DNA from: Bacilli bacterium
GTDB taxonomy: Bacteria > Bacillota_I > Bacilli_A > RF39 > UBA660
Direction of reading: 5' to 3'
Length of the DNA stretch: 34,693 nt
NCBI GenBank assembly: GCA_007117415.1
Contig: SKGN01000068.1
Span: 1 to 34,693 of the forward strand
Each line of letters opens with the position of its first letter. Positions within the stretch are counted from its first letter, which is position 1. Shown here in pieces: positions 18,983-27,903 of the stretch. The notes beneath the pieces are model-generated. The model saw nothing but the letters and a program-made list of their open reading frames with translations. It had not been told where the DNA came from and did no database searches. The translations under genes and the position numbers were made by a program.

Positions 18983-20059
18983 TCACTTAATCTTATTTTC
19001 GTATATTATATAACGATAAATTATTTTACCCTTTATTATAAAAAACCAGGTTTGTAAATCATTATTAACATTATTTTCATAACATAATATGGGGCCACTC
19101 GCTTCATCAGCAAAATCTAATAATTCATCAAAAGCAGAAACTTCTATAAATTTAAATTCTGGCAAATCAATAAAATTAAGAATATTTACAATTCTAAAAT
19201 CGTAATCTTTTTTTATTCTTTTTATTTTTGATTGATATACACTATAACTTTCTTCAACCCATTTTCGTTTTAAATAAATGAAAATAATGAAGATAGCGCC
19301 TAAAACTAACAACAAATTATAGATAAGGAAAAAGTACCCCACCTCTTTCTCTTTGGTTTCTTCTTTCGTTATTTCCTTTAATTGATTCTCTTCTACCATT
19401 TTATTTATATGAAACGTTTTAACACCAAGTGGGATATTGATAATAACATTATCAGTTTCTTTAAAATATTCATCATTTACAATGCCCTCTATATTAACAA
19501 TCATATTTATTTTTAAAAAGGCATCAATTGGAATGCCTAACGTTTGTCTGAATCTATTAACCATCTCATTATAGTCCCTTAAATCAATTTTAATATTTTC
19601 ATTAATACTAAACCGAGATCCATATAAATCGTTATTTTTTTCGGCAATTAACTCAACATCTATTTTCCAAATATCATGATAATTACTACTTGATAAACCG
19701 CTCAAATTTCCTATTAAACTACCCTTTACCTTATAATGGTAAATTAAATTTATATCGCCCACCCCAGAAAACTCATAACCTATATTTAAATTTATATAAT
19801 CAACTAATTCCGTAATATAATGACGATTCATTTCAATATAAGGTTTATTAATAAATTCATTTTCAACAATAAACACTTGATAATCCAAATTCCTAAAAGC
19901 GTTATATTTATATATCAATGTATTATTCATATCATTTCTAATAAAAAAGCGCCAAACATTAATTGAAGCATTACCTAAAATAAAAAACATAATCACAAAA
20001 AAGAATAGAATTATTATTCCTTTAATCTTTTTTTTTAATTTTTGTTTTTTAATTTTCAT
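18983..20059 (-). CDS. DUF5305-like membrane protein
   Basis: N-terminal TM, beta-rich ectodomain, second TM VGYFFLIYNLLLVLGAIFIIFIYLK, cytoplasmic tail; ATGA overlap with the signal peptidase gene, as expected for DUF5305/SipW pairs. Confidence 0.65.
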   Translation of the reverse strand: MKIKKQKLKKKIKGIIILFFFVIMFFILGNASINVWRFFIRNDMNNTLIYKYNAFRNLDYQVFIVENEFINKPYIEMNRHYITELVDYINLNIGYEFSGVGDINLIYHYKVKGSLIGNLSGLSSSNYHDIWKIDVELIAEKNNDLYGSRFSINENIKIDLRDYNEMVNRFRQTLGIPIDAFLKINMIVNIEGIVNDEYFKETDNVIINIPLGVKTFHINKMVEENQLKEITKEETKEKEVGYFFLIYNLLLVLGAIFIIFIYLKRKWVEESYSVYQSKIKRIKKDYDFRIVNILNFIDLPEFKFIEVSAFDELLDFADEASGPILCYENNVNNDLQTWFFIIKGKIIYRYIIYENKIK

Positions 20060-21243
20060 ATAATAACCTCGTTTCTATTATTAATGGAAACGGTAACATC
20101 AATATAATTAAAAAGTTTTCTAAACCATATTGAGGGATAACCTATTTTAGGTATTACATAAATAACTTTTCCTATAACCTGTTCTTTATTTATGCTCTTT
20201 TGATCAACATTAGGGTTATTATCACCCTTAGTTATAAAAACTATATTACCTCTTTGATTGTTTTTTTGAATTACCCTATGAACTATTATATTTTTATTAC
20301 TTATGTACCCTATTACATCTCCTATTTCTATTTTGTCAATTTTTTCTTTTTTCATTAACACTATGTCCCCAACTCTAAATGAAGGTTTCATACTATCACT
20401 ATAAACAACAAGTGGATACGTTGGAAAAAGACCAATTATAAATGCAATCATAATAAATAACAAAAGAAAACTAGGTATCCATTTAAGAGGATTCATGCTT
20501 GATATATCTTTTGGTTTAACCTTTTTTTCTTTTTTATTAATTTTATAATATATAATCCAAAACCCAAAAAGAGGAATAAAAAAGTCAAAAAATCGCTTCA
20601 CTAACCAAGAATGATTAGGAAGAATAGGTGATAACCAATAAATAGATGTAGTAATTAACCGATATATGATAGTCGGCACATAACCTCCTATCATAGCGAT
20701 ATAATTTAAAAAAAGATTTTCAATTGCAACAGGCAATAAAAAACCTACCAAAAAACTAATTTTTTGGTTACCGTTTTCTACATTTTCAAAAAGATAATTA
20801 AAATTAATGGCTATTAAAATATAGATAACATATATTAAAAGAAAGACTTTCTTTTTATTGTTTCCACCTTTATTAATTAAAACAGCTCTAACATATTCCT
20901 GCGTTATTATAATTGTCCCAATAGTCCAAAAATTAATTAACAATCCTTTAAAAGAGTTATCATAAGGATTATGACCGTAACCATCTATTAATCCTAATAC
21001 AAAGTATAAAATTATATAAAATAAACTTATTATAATAACCCATTCAAAAACTTTTTTTTTATATTTCCATCTTATCTTTAAGTCAAAATCTAACCACAAA
21101 TAAGTTATAATTGCTACTACTAACAAATAAAAAGGATTAAACACGTTAAAAGCAAAAACTTCTCTACCTACCCGATCAAAGAAGTGATTAGTAATTACCA
21201 AAAAAAAGATTAATCCTAATATAACTATTAAACTTCTTCTCAT
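20056..21243 (-). CDS. sipW: SipW-type (ER-type) signal peptidase I with multi-TM N-terminal extension
   Basis: Catalytic block VVYSDSMKPSFRVGDIVLMKK...GDVIGYISNKNIIVHRVI...FITKGDNNPNVDQKSINKEQVIGKV (Ser/His dyad type); ~240-aa multi-TM N-terminus. Confidence 0.85.
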   Translation of the reverse strand: MRRSLIVILGLIFFLVITNHFFDRVGREVFAFNVFNPFYLLVVAIITYLWLDFDLKIRWKYKKKVFEWVIIISLFYIILYFVLGLIDGYGHNPYDNSFKGLLINFWTIGTIIITQEYVRAVLINKGGNNKKKVFLLIYVIYILIAINFNYLFENVENGNQKISFLVGFLLPVAIENLFLNYIAMIGGYVPTIIYRLITTSIYWLSPILPNHSWLVKRFFDFFIPLFGFWIIYYKINKKEKKVKPKDISSMNPLKWIPSFLLLFIMIAFIIGLFPTYPLVVYSDSMKPSFRVGDIVLMKKEKIDKIEIGDVIGYISNKNIIVHRVIQKNNQRGNIVFITKGDNNPNVDQKSINKEQVIGKVIYVIPKIGYPSIWFRKLFNYIDVTVSINNRNEVII

Positions 21244-21258
21244 TATTATTTCTTCTTT

Positions 21259-21849
21259 CTATAACATTGGTAAAAGAATAATATGAAAATAAAAATATTT
21301 ATGGCACTCGTTAACAATATATTCAATTTTTATAGTTGTTGAAACTTCTTCAGATAAGTTATTTAATCTTGTATTAAAACTAACGGAAACGGTAACATCT
21401 GAGCCTATTGGAACTGTATTTAAACTTAAATAACTATTAACATTAAACAAATTATTGTTTTGACTACTATAAGTAACATATGTCTCTCCTTCACTAAGAA
21501 CAAACGGATAAGTATTATTTAATTTAAAACTTAAATTAGTAACCCTATTAGCGGGAGAGTTACGATGAATAGCTCTATACACCAAGAACAATTCGTTTTC
21601 AACTAAATACTCATCTTCAATTATAACTCGAGGAGGAATATCTCCTATTGTATAACGATTATTTTCTAAATCTAATTTAGTTAAAGTGACATTTAAACTT
21701 TCATCACATTCATATGTTAAAGTATTAGCCGTTCCTTCAATATGAATATTTTCAGAAAAAAGCGCTAAACCTATCCCTAATGTGATAGTATATACTAGCA
21801 CTAAAAAGATAATTGTTTTTGTTTTTTTGAATACAGGTCTTTTTCTCAT
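21259..21849 (-). CDS. CalY/TasA-like SipW-dependent small exported protein
   Basis: Signal FLVLVYTITLGIGLALFSENIHIEGTANT; directly upstream of sipW. Confidence 0.65.
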   Translation of the reverse strand: MRKRPVFKKTKTIIFLVLVYTITLGIGLALFSENIHIEGTANTLTYECDESLNVTLTKLDLENNRYTIGDIPPRVIIEDEYLVENELFLVYRAIHRNSPANRVTNLSFKLNNTYPFVLSEGETYVTYSSQNNNLFNVNSYLSLNTVPIGSDVTVSVSFNTRLNNLSEEVSTTIKIEYIVNECHKYFYFHIILLPML

Positions 21850-21876
21850 TAATATTTACCATATTCTATTCAACAA

Positions 21877-22383
21877 TTAATATCCAACGCCCGTATTTTG
21901 TTCATATCCCAATTCGACCGTAAAGTTGATACTTTTATCACCAGTAGTCGATTGAGAACTCCAGTAAACTCTTATGGCAAAAGGATACTCTTCTCCGGCA
22001 TCAATTGGGATATCTTCTTCAACTCCAATAAGTTCAACTACTATATCAGGGTCATCATTACCCGTAATAGTTATCGTTCTTAATATTGCTGAAATGGTTC
22101 CAACATTTTTTACTACTATATCAATTTGAGCTCCAGCTCCTGGATATTCTAAATCTTCAACATTAATCGTTAGTGTTTTTCTATCAACTGATATCGTAGC
22201 CGTAGGATTAGAGCCAACCACATCACTAGTAGAAGCTGTTAAAAATTGAATATCAAATTCACCAGTTGTACCTGCTGTTCCTCCAATATAAAGAACTTCA
22301 CCAAACAAAGCATAAGCTCCAATCAACCCGATAATAGCCAAAACTAACCCTGGTATTAAGATGTTAAATCGTCTTTCTCTCAT
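21877..22383 (-). CDS. CalY/TasA-like SipW-dependent small exported protein
   Basis: Signal ILIPGLVLAIIGLIGAYALFGEVLYIGGTAGTTGEFDI; beta-sandwich-like VEDLEYPGAGAQIDIVVKNVGTISAIL. Confidence 0.7.
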   Translation of the reverse strand: MRERRFNILIPGLVLAIIGLIGAYALFGEVLYIGGTAGTTGEFDIQFLTASTSDVVGSNPTATISVDRKTLTINVEDLEYPGAGAQIDIVVKNVGTISAILRTITITGNDDPDIVVELIGVEEDIPIDAGEEYPFAIRVYWSSQSTTGDKSINFTVELGYEQNTGVGY

Positions 22384-22476
22384 ATCTATATTTCCCTTCT
22401 TGTTTATTTATAGAATGTTCTTTTTTGCTTATTTTATACATTTAAAAACATGCTCTTAGGCATGTTTAATAATCTT

Positions 22477-22674
22477 TTAATGATCATCTTTTTTTGACTT
22501 ATACATATGAAAACTTTCTATAGCCTTTTCACCCTTTATATTATGTTCACCTTCTTTAGATGTAGGATACATTCTAAAATTTTCTACTTCCACTTCATTT
22601 TCATGTACATTTTCATCAATATGATCATCCTCTTTATTAACAGACACTACTATTTCACCACCTTTTCTTTTCAT
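22477..22674 (-). CDS. Small acidic hypothetical protein with an internally repeated motif
   Basis: VENFRMYPTSKEGE / IESFHMYKSKKDDH. RBS AAAGGTGGTG suggests a GTG start a few codons in. Confidence 0.5.
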   Translation of the reverse strand: MKRKGGEIVVSVNKEDDHIDENVHENEVEVENFRMYPTSKEGEHNIKGEKAIESFHMYKSKKDDH

Positions 22675-22795
22675 CCTACCTATATTATGGATATTTTAAT
22701 TAATTTTAAACATGTATTAAATAATTATTTTTTTATCATTATTCCTTTATTTATATACTCATGGTATAATATATAGACATAGGAAGTGATTCAGT

Positions 22796-23800
22796 ATGAA
22801 AATCGATCGAAAAAAAAGTATTAAAAATAAAAAAATAAGTTCTTTAAAAATTATCAATAAATTTGCTTTTAGAATATCTATGGGAATTGTTATTATAGCC
22901 AGCATGGCTTTATTACAAACTTCTTCCTATGAATATTCAAACATTGAACCTAGTGAAAAAGTTATTAGTTTTAATTTTCCCAAAAACAACGAAGTTAATC
23001 TAGAGGATTTAATATTTATAAACAATGATTATGATAACAATGATAATAACCAAGCATTAATTAACGAACCCCTAAATACTAATGAGAAAATGGAAAAAGG
23101 CGAAGTTAATAATGATGCTAAACCAGAAGAAAATCAAGAAAAAAAACAAGAAGTAAATTATATTGTTCCCGATTTAACTAATGATGAAATTGAAAAAAGG
23201 GGATTTGTTAGTTTAAGCTTTGATGACGGACCTTCTAAAGAAGTTACACCTATAATATTAGAAATTCTAAAGAATAATAATGTTAAAGCGACCTTTTTTG
23301 TGTTAGGGTGTAATGTCAAATACCACCATGATACAATTCTACAAATGTATCATGGTGGTCATGAGATTGCCAATCACGGATATGATCACACGTCTTTTAC
23401 CAATTTAACTAAGGAACAGATTAATAATCAAATAGAAAAAACAAATGATTATATTTATAATATTACTGGCGAAAAAACACTACTAGTTAGACCTCCGTAC
23501 GGGGCCATAAATAAAAATATTGCTTCTAAAATAGACTATCCTATTATTTTATGGTCTATCGACCCCACTGATTGGAGAAGCATAACCGTTGACACTATTA
23601 TTGATACTGTAATCGCAAACTTAACCGATGGAAGCATCATTCTCCTTCATGATATTCACGATAGAACCATTGAAGCGACTAAACTATTGATACCTAGAAT
23701 TATTGATAAAGGTTATGATATAGTCCCTATCAGCGAATTATTTAAAATAAATGAAATTGAACTAAACCCCGGAAAAATATATGCTAAAGCAAAAAAATAA
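22796..23800 (+). CDS. Polysaccharide deacetylase (NodB domain) with N-terminal TM
   Basis: VSLSFDDGPSKEVTP, VKATFFVLG, HEIANHGYDH, RPPYGAIN, ILWSIDPTDWR, IILLHDIHD. Confidence 0.95.
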   Translation: MKIDRKKSIKNKKISSLKIINKFAFRISMGIVIIASMALLQTSSYEYSNIEPSEKVISFNFPKNNEVNLEDLIFINNDYDNNDNNQALINEPLNTNEKMEKGEVNNDAKPEENQEKKQEVNYIVPDLTNDEIEKRGFVSLSFDDGPSKEVTPIILEILKNNNVKATFFVLGCNVKYHHDTILQMYHGGHEIANHGYDHTSFTNLTKEQINNQIEKTNDYIYNITGEKTLLVRPPYGAINKNIASKIDYPIILWSIDPTDWRSITVDTIIDTVIANLTDGSIILLHDIHDRTIEATKLLIPRIIDKGYDIVPISELFKINEIELNPGKIYAKAKK

Positions 23801-23820
23801 AGGATAAATCCTTTATTTTT
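23793..23820. terminator. Convergent bidirectional terminator
   Basis: AAAAATAAAGGAT-AA-ATCCTTTATTTTT between the convergent deacetylase and sulfatase genes. Confidence 0.75.
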
Positions 23821-25738
23821 ATTTTATTACCTGTTGATAGTAATCATGATCAAGTATTAATTGAGACATATAAAATCTATTATAAACAATCATGTTAATT
23901 CGCTCTATATAATTACTATCGACCTCTTGATTATTATGAGGATGAAAAATTTTTTTAATATTATCATATTTTCCTTTTTCAGTTATCCAACTCCTATTAG
24001 CAAAGATAACAATTGGTTCAGTGTTAGAGAATATATCTTTTCCGATTAATAATCTTGAATCGTATTCTAAACCAAATAAATTGGAGATAGTAGGGAGAAC
24101 ATCTATACTACTACCTAGTTTTTTCACCTCTTCTCCTTCTATTCCCTTATGCCATATAATGAATGGTAGTCTATCTCTTTCAAAAAAATCATCACGATTT
24201 ATAGTAGCCTTTTCATTCAACTCATCTAAAGTTAAACCATACGGCCAATGATCAGAACTTATGGCAATAACCGTATCTTCTGCTACTCCTGCTTCTTCTA
24301 AATAATCAATTAATTTTTCAATCGCTTTATCCAATTCAACATGTTGAGCCATATAACACTTTACCGGTTCAGAATATGGTAAATCCTTAACAGTAGTCCA
24401 ATGTCTTTTAGCCATTGTATTAAATAAATTATATCTTAAATGCCCGCTTATAGTAAGGTAATAGGTCATAAAAGGTGTTTCAATATTTATATAATCAGAA
24501 GCGGTAACTTCAATCATTTCCAAATCACTTTGAGGCCATAGACGACAATTTATGTTAAGTTCCCTACCACATGCATAATAATCATAGCCTAAATTGGGAT
24601 GAGATAAATGTCTTCTATAATAAGTTGCCCAACCATTATGATAGGCAGTTGTTTTATAGCCTATATTTCTAAAATGATTGCCCAATACAAAAGGCATATA
24701 ATTATAACTAGTACGGTACATACTCCAAACTCCAGACTTAGGCAGTAATCCCGTTTTAGTAATATATTCTCCATCAATCGTACTTAAAAAAATGGGTGTA
24801 TAAAAATTAGTGAAATTTAAGCCTTCACTAGCTATTTTATAAAGAGTTGGAGTAATTTCCTCATCAATAGCAATATGATCAAAACTTTCAGCAATAATCA
24901 ACACTAAATTTTTTCCCGCAAATTTTCCCGTCCAATCATTTTTATTAGTAGGATTTTTATCACTAAAATATTGATGCATCATCAAAAGGGTGTCATTTGT
25001 TTCATTTTGAATTAAATCATCCCAATCTATATTCATTGTATTATATTCTATAACTTCTTCTTGAAAATCCTCAACATCCGTTTTAGGCGGAATATAAAAC
25101 AATTGTTCATTAGCTTCAAAACCCAATAGAGACCTTTGAATGTCCAATCTCATCGTCGTTAACAAACCAAATTTGTTAGTCATTAAAGTCGGTGAATGCA
25201 CATTGTGATATAAATCATAATCAGAATATAATTCATTTTCTGATAAATTTTTTATTGCCAAAAATTGAATAATAATTATTACAATAACAAGAATTATTTT
25301 TAATTTATATTTTAACGGATTTAAATCGAATAATTTATTTTTAAAAACAAAAAATAGTATCAACGGGATTAATAATATTAATATACCAACAATATTTTCT
25401 GTTAATATTTTTAAAACAAATCCAAAATAGGTCATTACCGCCTGAGCATTTCTAGTTGCCGAAAAAGAAAAAACGGAATCATATATTTTAAAATATATAG
25501 TCTGACTAATACAAATAAAGGTTATAGCTGATAAAATTATAGCAACTATAATTCGATTTACTCTTGGTTTGAAAAAATTCCCAATTAAATATATAAAAAA
25601 GCCTACAGGAAGGGAAAATAAAACTATATTAAACAATGAACTATTCCACCATTCTTTAAAAAAGATAATCTTAATAACAACTTCCATGTAAAGAATAAAA
25701 AGAAACAAAAATAAAATATAAGTTATTTTTTTATTCAT
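23819..25738 (-). CDS. LTA synthase-family sulfatase
   Basis: Five N-terminal TMs; NLVLIIAESFDHIAID, FLSTIDGEYITKTGLLP, VIAISSDHWPYG. RBS GGTGGTAGT before ATG 25738. Confidence 0.9.
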   Translation of the reverse strand: MNKKITYILFLFLFILYMEVVIKIIFFKEWWNSSLFNIVLFSLPVGFFIYLIGNFFKPRVNRIIVAIILSAITFICISQTIYFKIYDSVFSFSATRNAQAVMTYFGFVLKILTENIVGILILLIPLILFFVFKNKLFDLNPLKYKLKIILVIVIIIIQFLAIKNLSENELYSDYDLYHNVHSPTLMTNKFGLLTTMRLDIQRSLLGFEANEQLFYIPPKTDVEDFQEEVIEYNTMNIDWDDLIQNETNDTLLMMHQYFSDKNPTNKNDWTGKFAGKNLVLIIAESFDHIAIDEEITPTLYKIASEGLNFTNFYTPIFLSTIDGEYITKTGLLPKSGVWSMYRTSYNYMPFVLGNHFRNIGYKTTAYHNGWATYYRRHLSHPNLGYDYYACGRELNINCRLWPQSDLEMIEVTASDYINIETPFMTYYLTISGHLRYNLFNTMAKRHWTTVKDLPYSEPVKCYMAQHVELDKAIEKLIDYLEEAGVAEDTVIAISSDHWPYGLTLDELNEKATINRDDFFERDRLPFIIWHKGIEGEEVKKLGSSIDVLPTISNLFGLEYDSRLLIGKDIFSNTEPIVIFANRSWITEKGKYDNIKKIFHPHNNQEVDSNYIERINMIVYNRFYMSQLILDHDYYQQVIK

Positions 25739-25810
25739 ACTACCACCTATCACACAACATAATTATATCACATTCATAATACATAAAAAAGAAATATTAA
25801 TAAAGGATAT

Positions 25811-26064
25811 TTTGTTTATTATAAAACAAAATAAAAATGTACGCTAGATTATTAAGGAGGGTTGATAAATAATCTCAAACAGAGTTATATCTGAACATAC
25901 CTTTATAAGGAATTAGGGATATATACTATCGTACAAAAAGAAGGCTGGGGAGTAGTGTCATTAAGAAACTGTGGCAATCTAGTTAAAAAGCAATTGCAAG
26001 AGCTGATAAAAACTATAATTAATAATTAGCCGTACAAATAAAACAGGAATTTGTTTTCCTGTTT
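25811..26064 (+). other. Terminator-bounded structured transcript with TGA-interrupted mini-ORF (ncRNA, leader or small pseudogene)
   Basis: Hairpins TTTTGTTT/AAACAAAA, AGATTATT(25846-25853)/AATAATCT(25868-25875) with AAGGAGGGTTGATA in the loop, CAGA/TCTG, CCTT/AAGG. ORF 25862..26029 has one in-frame TGA at 25892. Terminator AAACAGGAA...TTCCTGTTTTT at 26041-26066. Confidence 0.45.
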
Positions 26065-26168
26065 TTCAATGCTAAAAAAATATTTTAACTTTTTAGGTTA
26101 GTTTTATAACCGTTTTTAAGAATGTTTAATACACTATACTATAACTTAATAAAAGGGAGGGGTTAAAT

Positions 26169-26309
26169 ATGTACGGTTATGGTTATAGTCAAGGTTGTGC
26201 TCCTGTACAAGGTAGTGGGTTTGGAACAAATTATGCATCTATTTTAGTTATTTTCATTCTTTTAGTAATTATTCTATGCGCAGCTTGCCCACCAGCTAGA
26301 GGCTGCTAA
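26169..26309 (+). CDS. YjcZ-like tiny membrane protein (46 aa)
   Basis: MYGYGYSQGCAPVQGSGFGTNYASILVIFILLVIILCAACPPARGC; RBS GGGAGGGG. Below the ORF-track length cut-off. Confidence 0.8.
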   Translation: MYGYGYSQGCAPVQGSGFGTNYASILVIFILLVIILCAACPPARGC

Positions 26310-26345
26310 CAATCCTTATTTTATAAAAAGAAAGGAGGAATAGAC

Positions 26346-26432
26346 ATGGGTGGATATACTGGCGGTTTTGCTTTCATATTAGTACTGTTTATCCTTTTAG
26401 CAATAATTGCTTGCGGATGCGGACTATGGTAA
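26346..26432 (+). CDS. YjcZ-like tiny membrane protein (28 aa)
   Basis: MGGYTGGFAFILVLFILLAIIACGCGLW; RBS AAAGGAGGA. Confidence 0.8.
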   Translation: MGGYTGGFAFILVLFILLAIIACGCGLW

Positions 26433-26596
26433 AAAAAAGGAAGGATTAATCTTTCCTCTTTTACATTATAAATAATTATATAATGCAAAATATTTTTATG
26501 CGTTTAAGTTCTTCTCTAATAAAGTTAGTTTTTTCTAATCAATAATTTAACTTTTATCAATGTCTAGAAAAAACAACTATGAAAGGAGGGGAAACT

Positions 26597-26701
26597 ATGT
26601 GTGTATCAAGAGGTCCCGTAATGTCTTCTACTAATCCAGCTTTTATATTAGTATTATTTATCTTATTAGTATTAATAGTATGCGGAGTATGTACGTTTTA
26701 A
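26597..26701 (+). CDS. YjcZ-like tiny membrane protein (34 aa)
   Basis: MCVSRGPVMSSTNPAFILVLFILLVLIVCGVCTF; RBS AAAGGAGGGG. Confidence 0.8.
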   Translation: MCVSRGPVMSSTNPAFILVLFILLVLIVCGVCTF

Positions 26702-26704
26702 TTT

Positions 26705-26730
26705 AAAAGAGAAGATTTTCTTCTCTTTTT
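26705..26730. terminator. Terminator after the YjcZ-like cluster
   Basis: AAAAGAGAAGA-TTT-TCTTCTCTTTTT. Confidence 0.7.
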
Positions 26731-26742
26731 CGTTGCAGACAT

Positions 26743-27204
26743 TTAATTTAAAAGATATATAACAAAATTCAAATATGCCGCCAAAAATAACCACAATAAA
26801 TAAGGGATTTGCAAATATGCCGCTTTTTTATTAACATGATAAAATTTGACTATCATTATAATAACCAGAAGAATTAATAATATTATCCATAAAAAAGAAA
26901 AGAAATAGGTTTTATATTCAAAAAAGAAAAAACTCCATGAAAAATTAACCATTAACTGAACAGCGTATATTATTAAACCCTTGTTACTTTTAGCCTCGTA
27001 TATAATAGCGGCTCCAATACTCATCAAGACATATAATTTAATCCATATAATAAAAAATAAATAATGGGGCGGAGTAAAAATAGATTTCTCAAGTTTGTTA
27101 TAGGTATCAATGTTATTTTCAACTACTAACCCTGCTAAAAAACCAATAATTATAGTTATTAATACAAAAATAACATAGACTTTATACTTATTTATTAATT
27201 TCAT
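26743..27204 (-). CDS. TspO/MBR-family protein
   Basis: Five TMs; LEKSIFTPPHYLFFIIWIKLYVLMSIGAAIIY, NFSWSFFFF, LLWLFLAAYLNFVIYLLN. Confidence 0.85.
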   Translation of the reverse strand: MKLINKYKVYVIFVLITIIIGFLAGLVVENNIDTYNKLEKSIFTPPHYLFFIIWIKLYVLMSIGAAIIYEAKSNKGLIIYAVQLMVNFSWSFFFFEYKTYFFSFLWIILLILLVIIMIVKFYHVNKKAAYLQIPYLLWLFLAAYLNFVIYLLN

Positions 27205-27245
27205 ATTACCTCCATATTAAAATATATGATATATAATGAAAGTTA

Positions 27246-27809
27246 TCAAATATATTTCTTGGGCTTAAAATAAAAAAACAAAAACAATATCGTTCCGGTC
27301 ATGGCCATAACAACATCTAACATGGTATCTAGACCACCTTTTTGAGAGTTTAGTCCCAATAAATTATCACCTAAATACTCTAATATTTCCCAATATAAAG
27401 CGATTGAAAAATTTATCATTAAAATTAAAATAACTACCTGTTTAGTACTATATTTTTTATGCTTTTGATTTAGTAAATCAATAATATAAACGGAAATAAA
27501 AACACCTGAAATAAAGTGAACAAACTTATCAAAGATAAAATTAAAGTCAAACACTCGAACAATAATACCTAATACCAGACTTAAAAAAAGAAAAAGACAC
27601 ATAAAAAACTTTATATGTACTTTTAAATCATATTTTTTAGATAAATACTTATAAACAAACGGAAATAAAAGAACGAAAGAACAAGCTAAAACTAAAGAAT
27701 AATTTCTCTCTTTTAAATAAAGAAAAAAGTAAATAAAACTTATAAAGACCGATATAATTATTATTCCTCTATTTATTATTGGAATATATTTATATATTCT
27801 TTTTATCAT
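27246..27809 (-). CDS. Multi-TM membrane protein, DUF2238/YjdF-like
   Basis: FDKFVHFISGVFISVYII, ALYWEILEYLGDNLLGLNSQKGGLDTMLDVVMAMTG. Confidence 0.6.
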   Translation of the reverse strand: MIKRIYKYIPIINRGIIIISVFISFIYFFLYLKERNYSLVLACSFVLLFPFVYKYLSKKYDLKVHIKFFMCLFLFLSLVLGIIVRVFDFNFIFDKFVHFISGVFISVYIIDLLNQKHKKYSTKQVVILILMINFSIALYWEILEYLGDNLLGLNSQKGGLDTMLDVVMAMTGTILFLFFYFKPKKYI

Positions 27810-27903
27810 AACTCACCTATACCTTTCTCATGTATAACCTATTTATATAATTAAAAATACGCTACATAAAATTAGTTTATACGCAAGAATTATTTTAATC
27901 TAC

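Noticed and set aside
22507-22776. 89-aa plus-strand Phe/Ile-rich ORF
   Set aside because: Antisense to the small acidic ORF; composition typical of the AT-rich complement and no convincing RBS.
23861-24251. Two plus-strand ORFs (62 and 76 aa)
   Set aside because: Antisense to the LTA synthase-like CDS, with no independent support.
25947-25955. GGGGAGTAG, the 5' hallmark of the yybP-ykoY Mn2+ riboswitch
   Set aside because: No matching 3' P1 strand (CC-containing arm) or second conserved loop nearby, and not upstream of a metal-transport gene.
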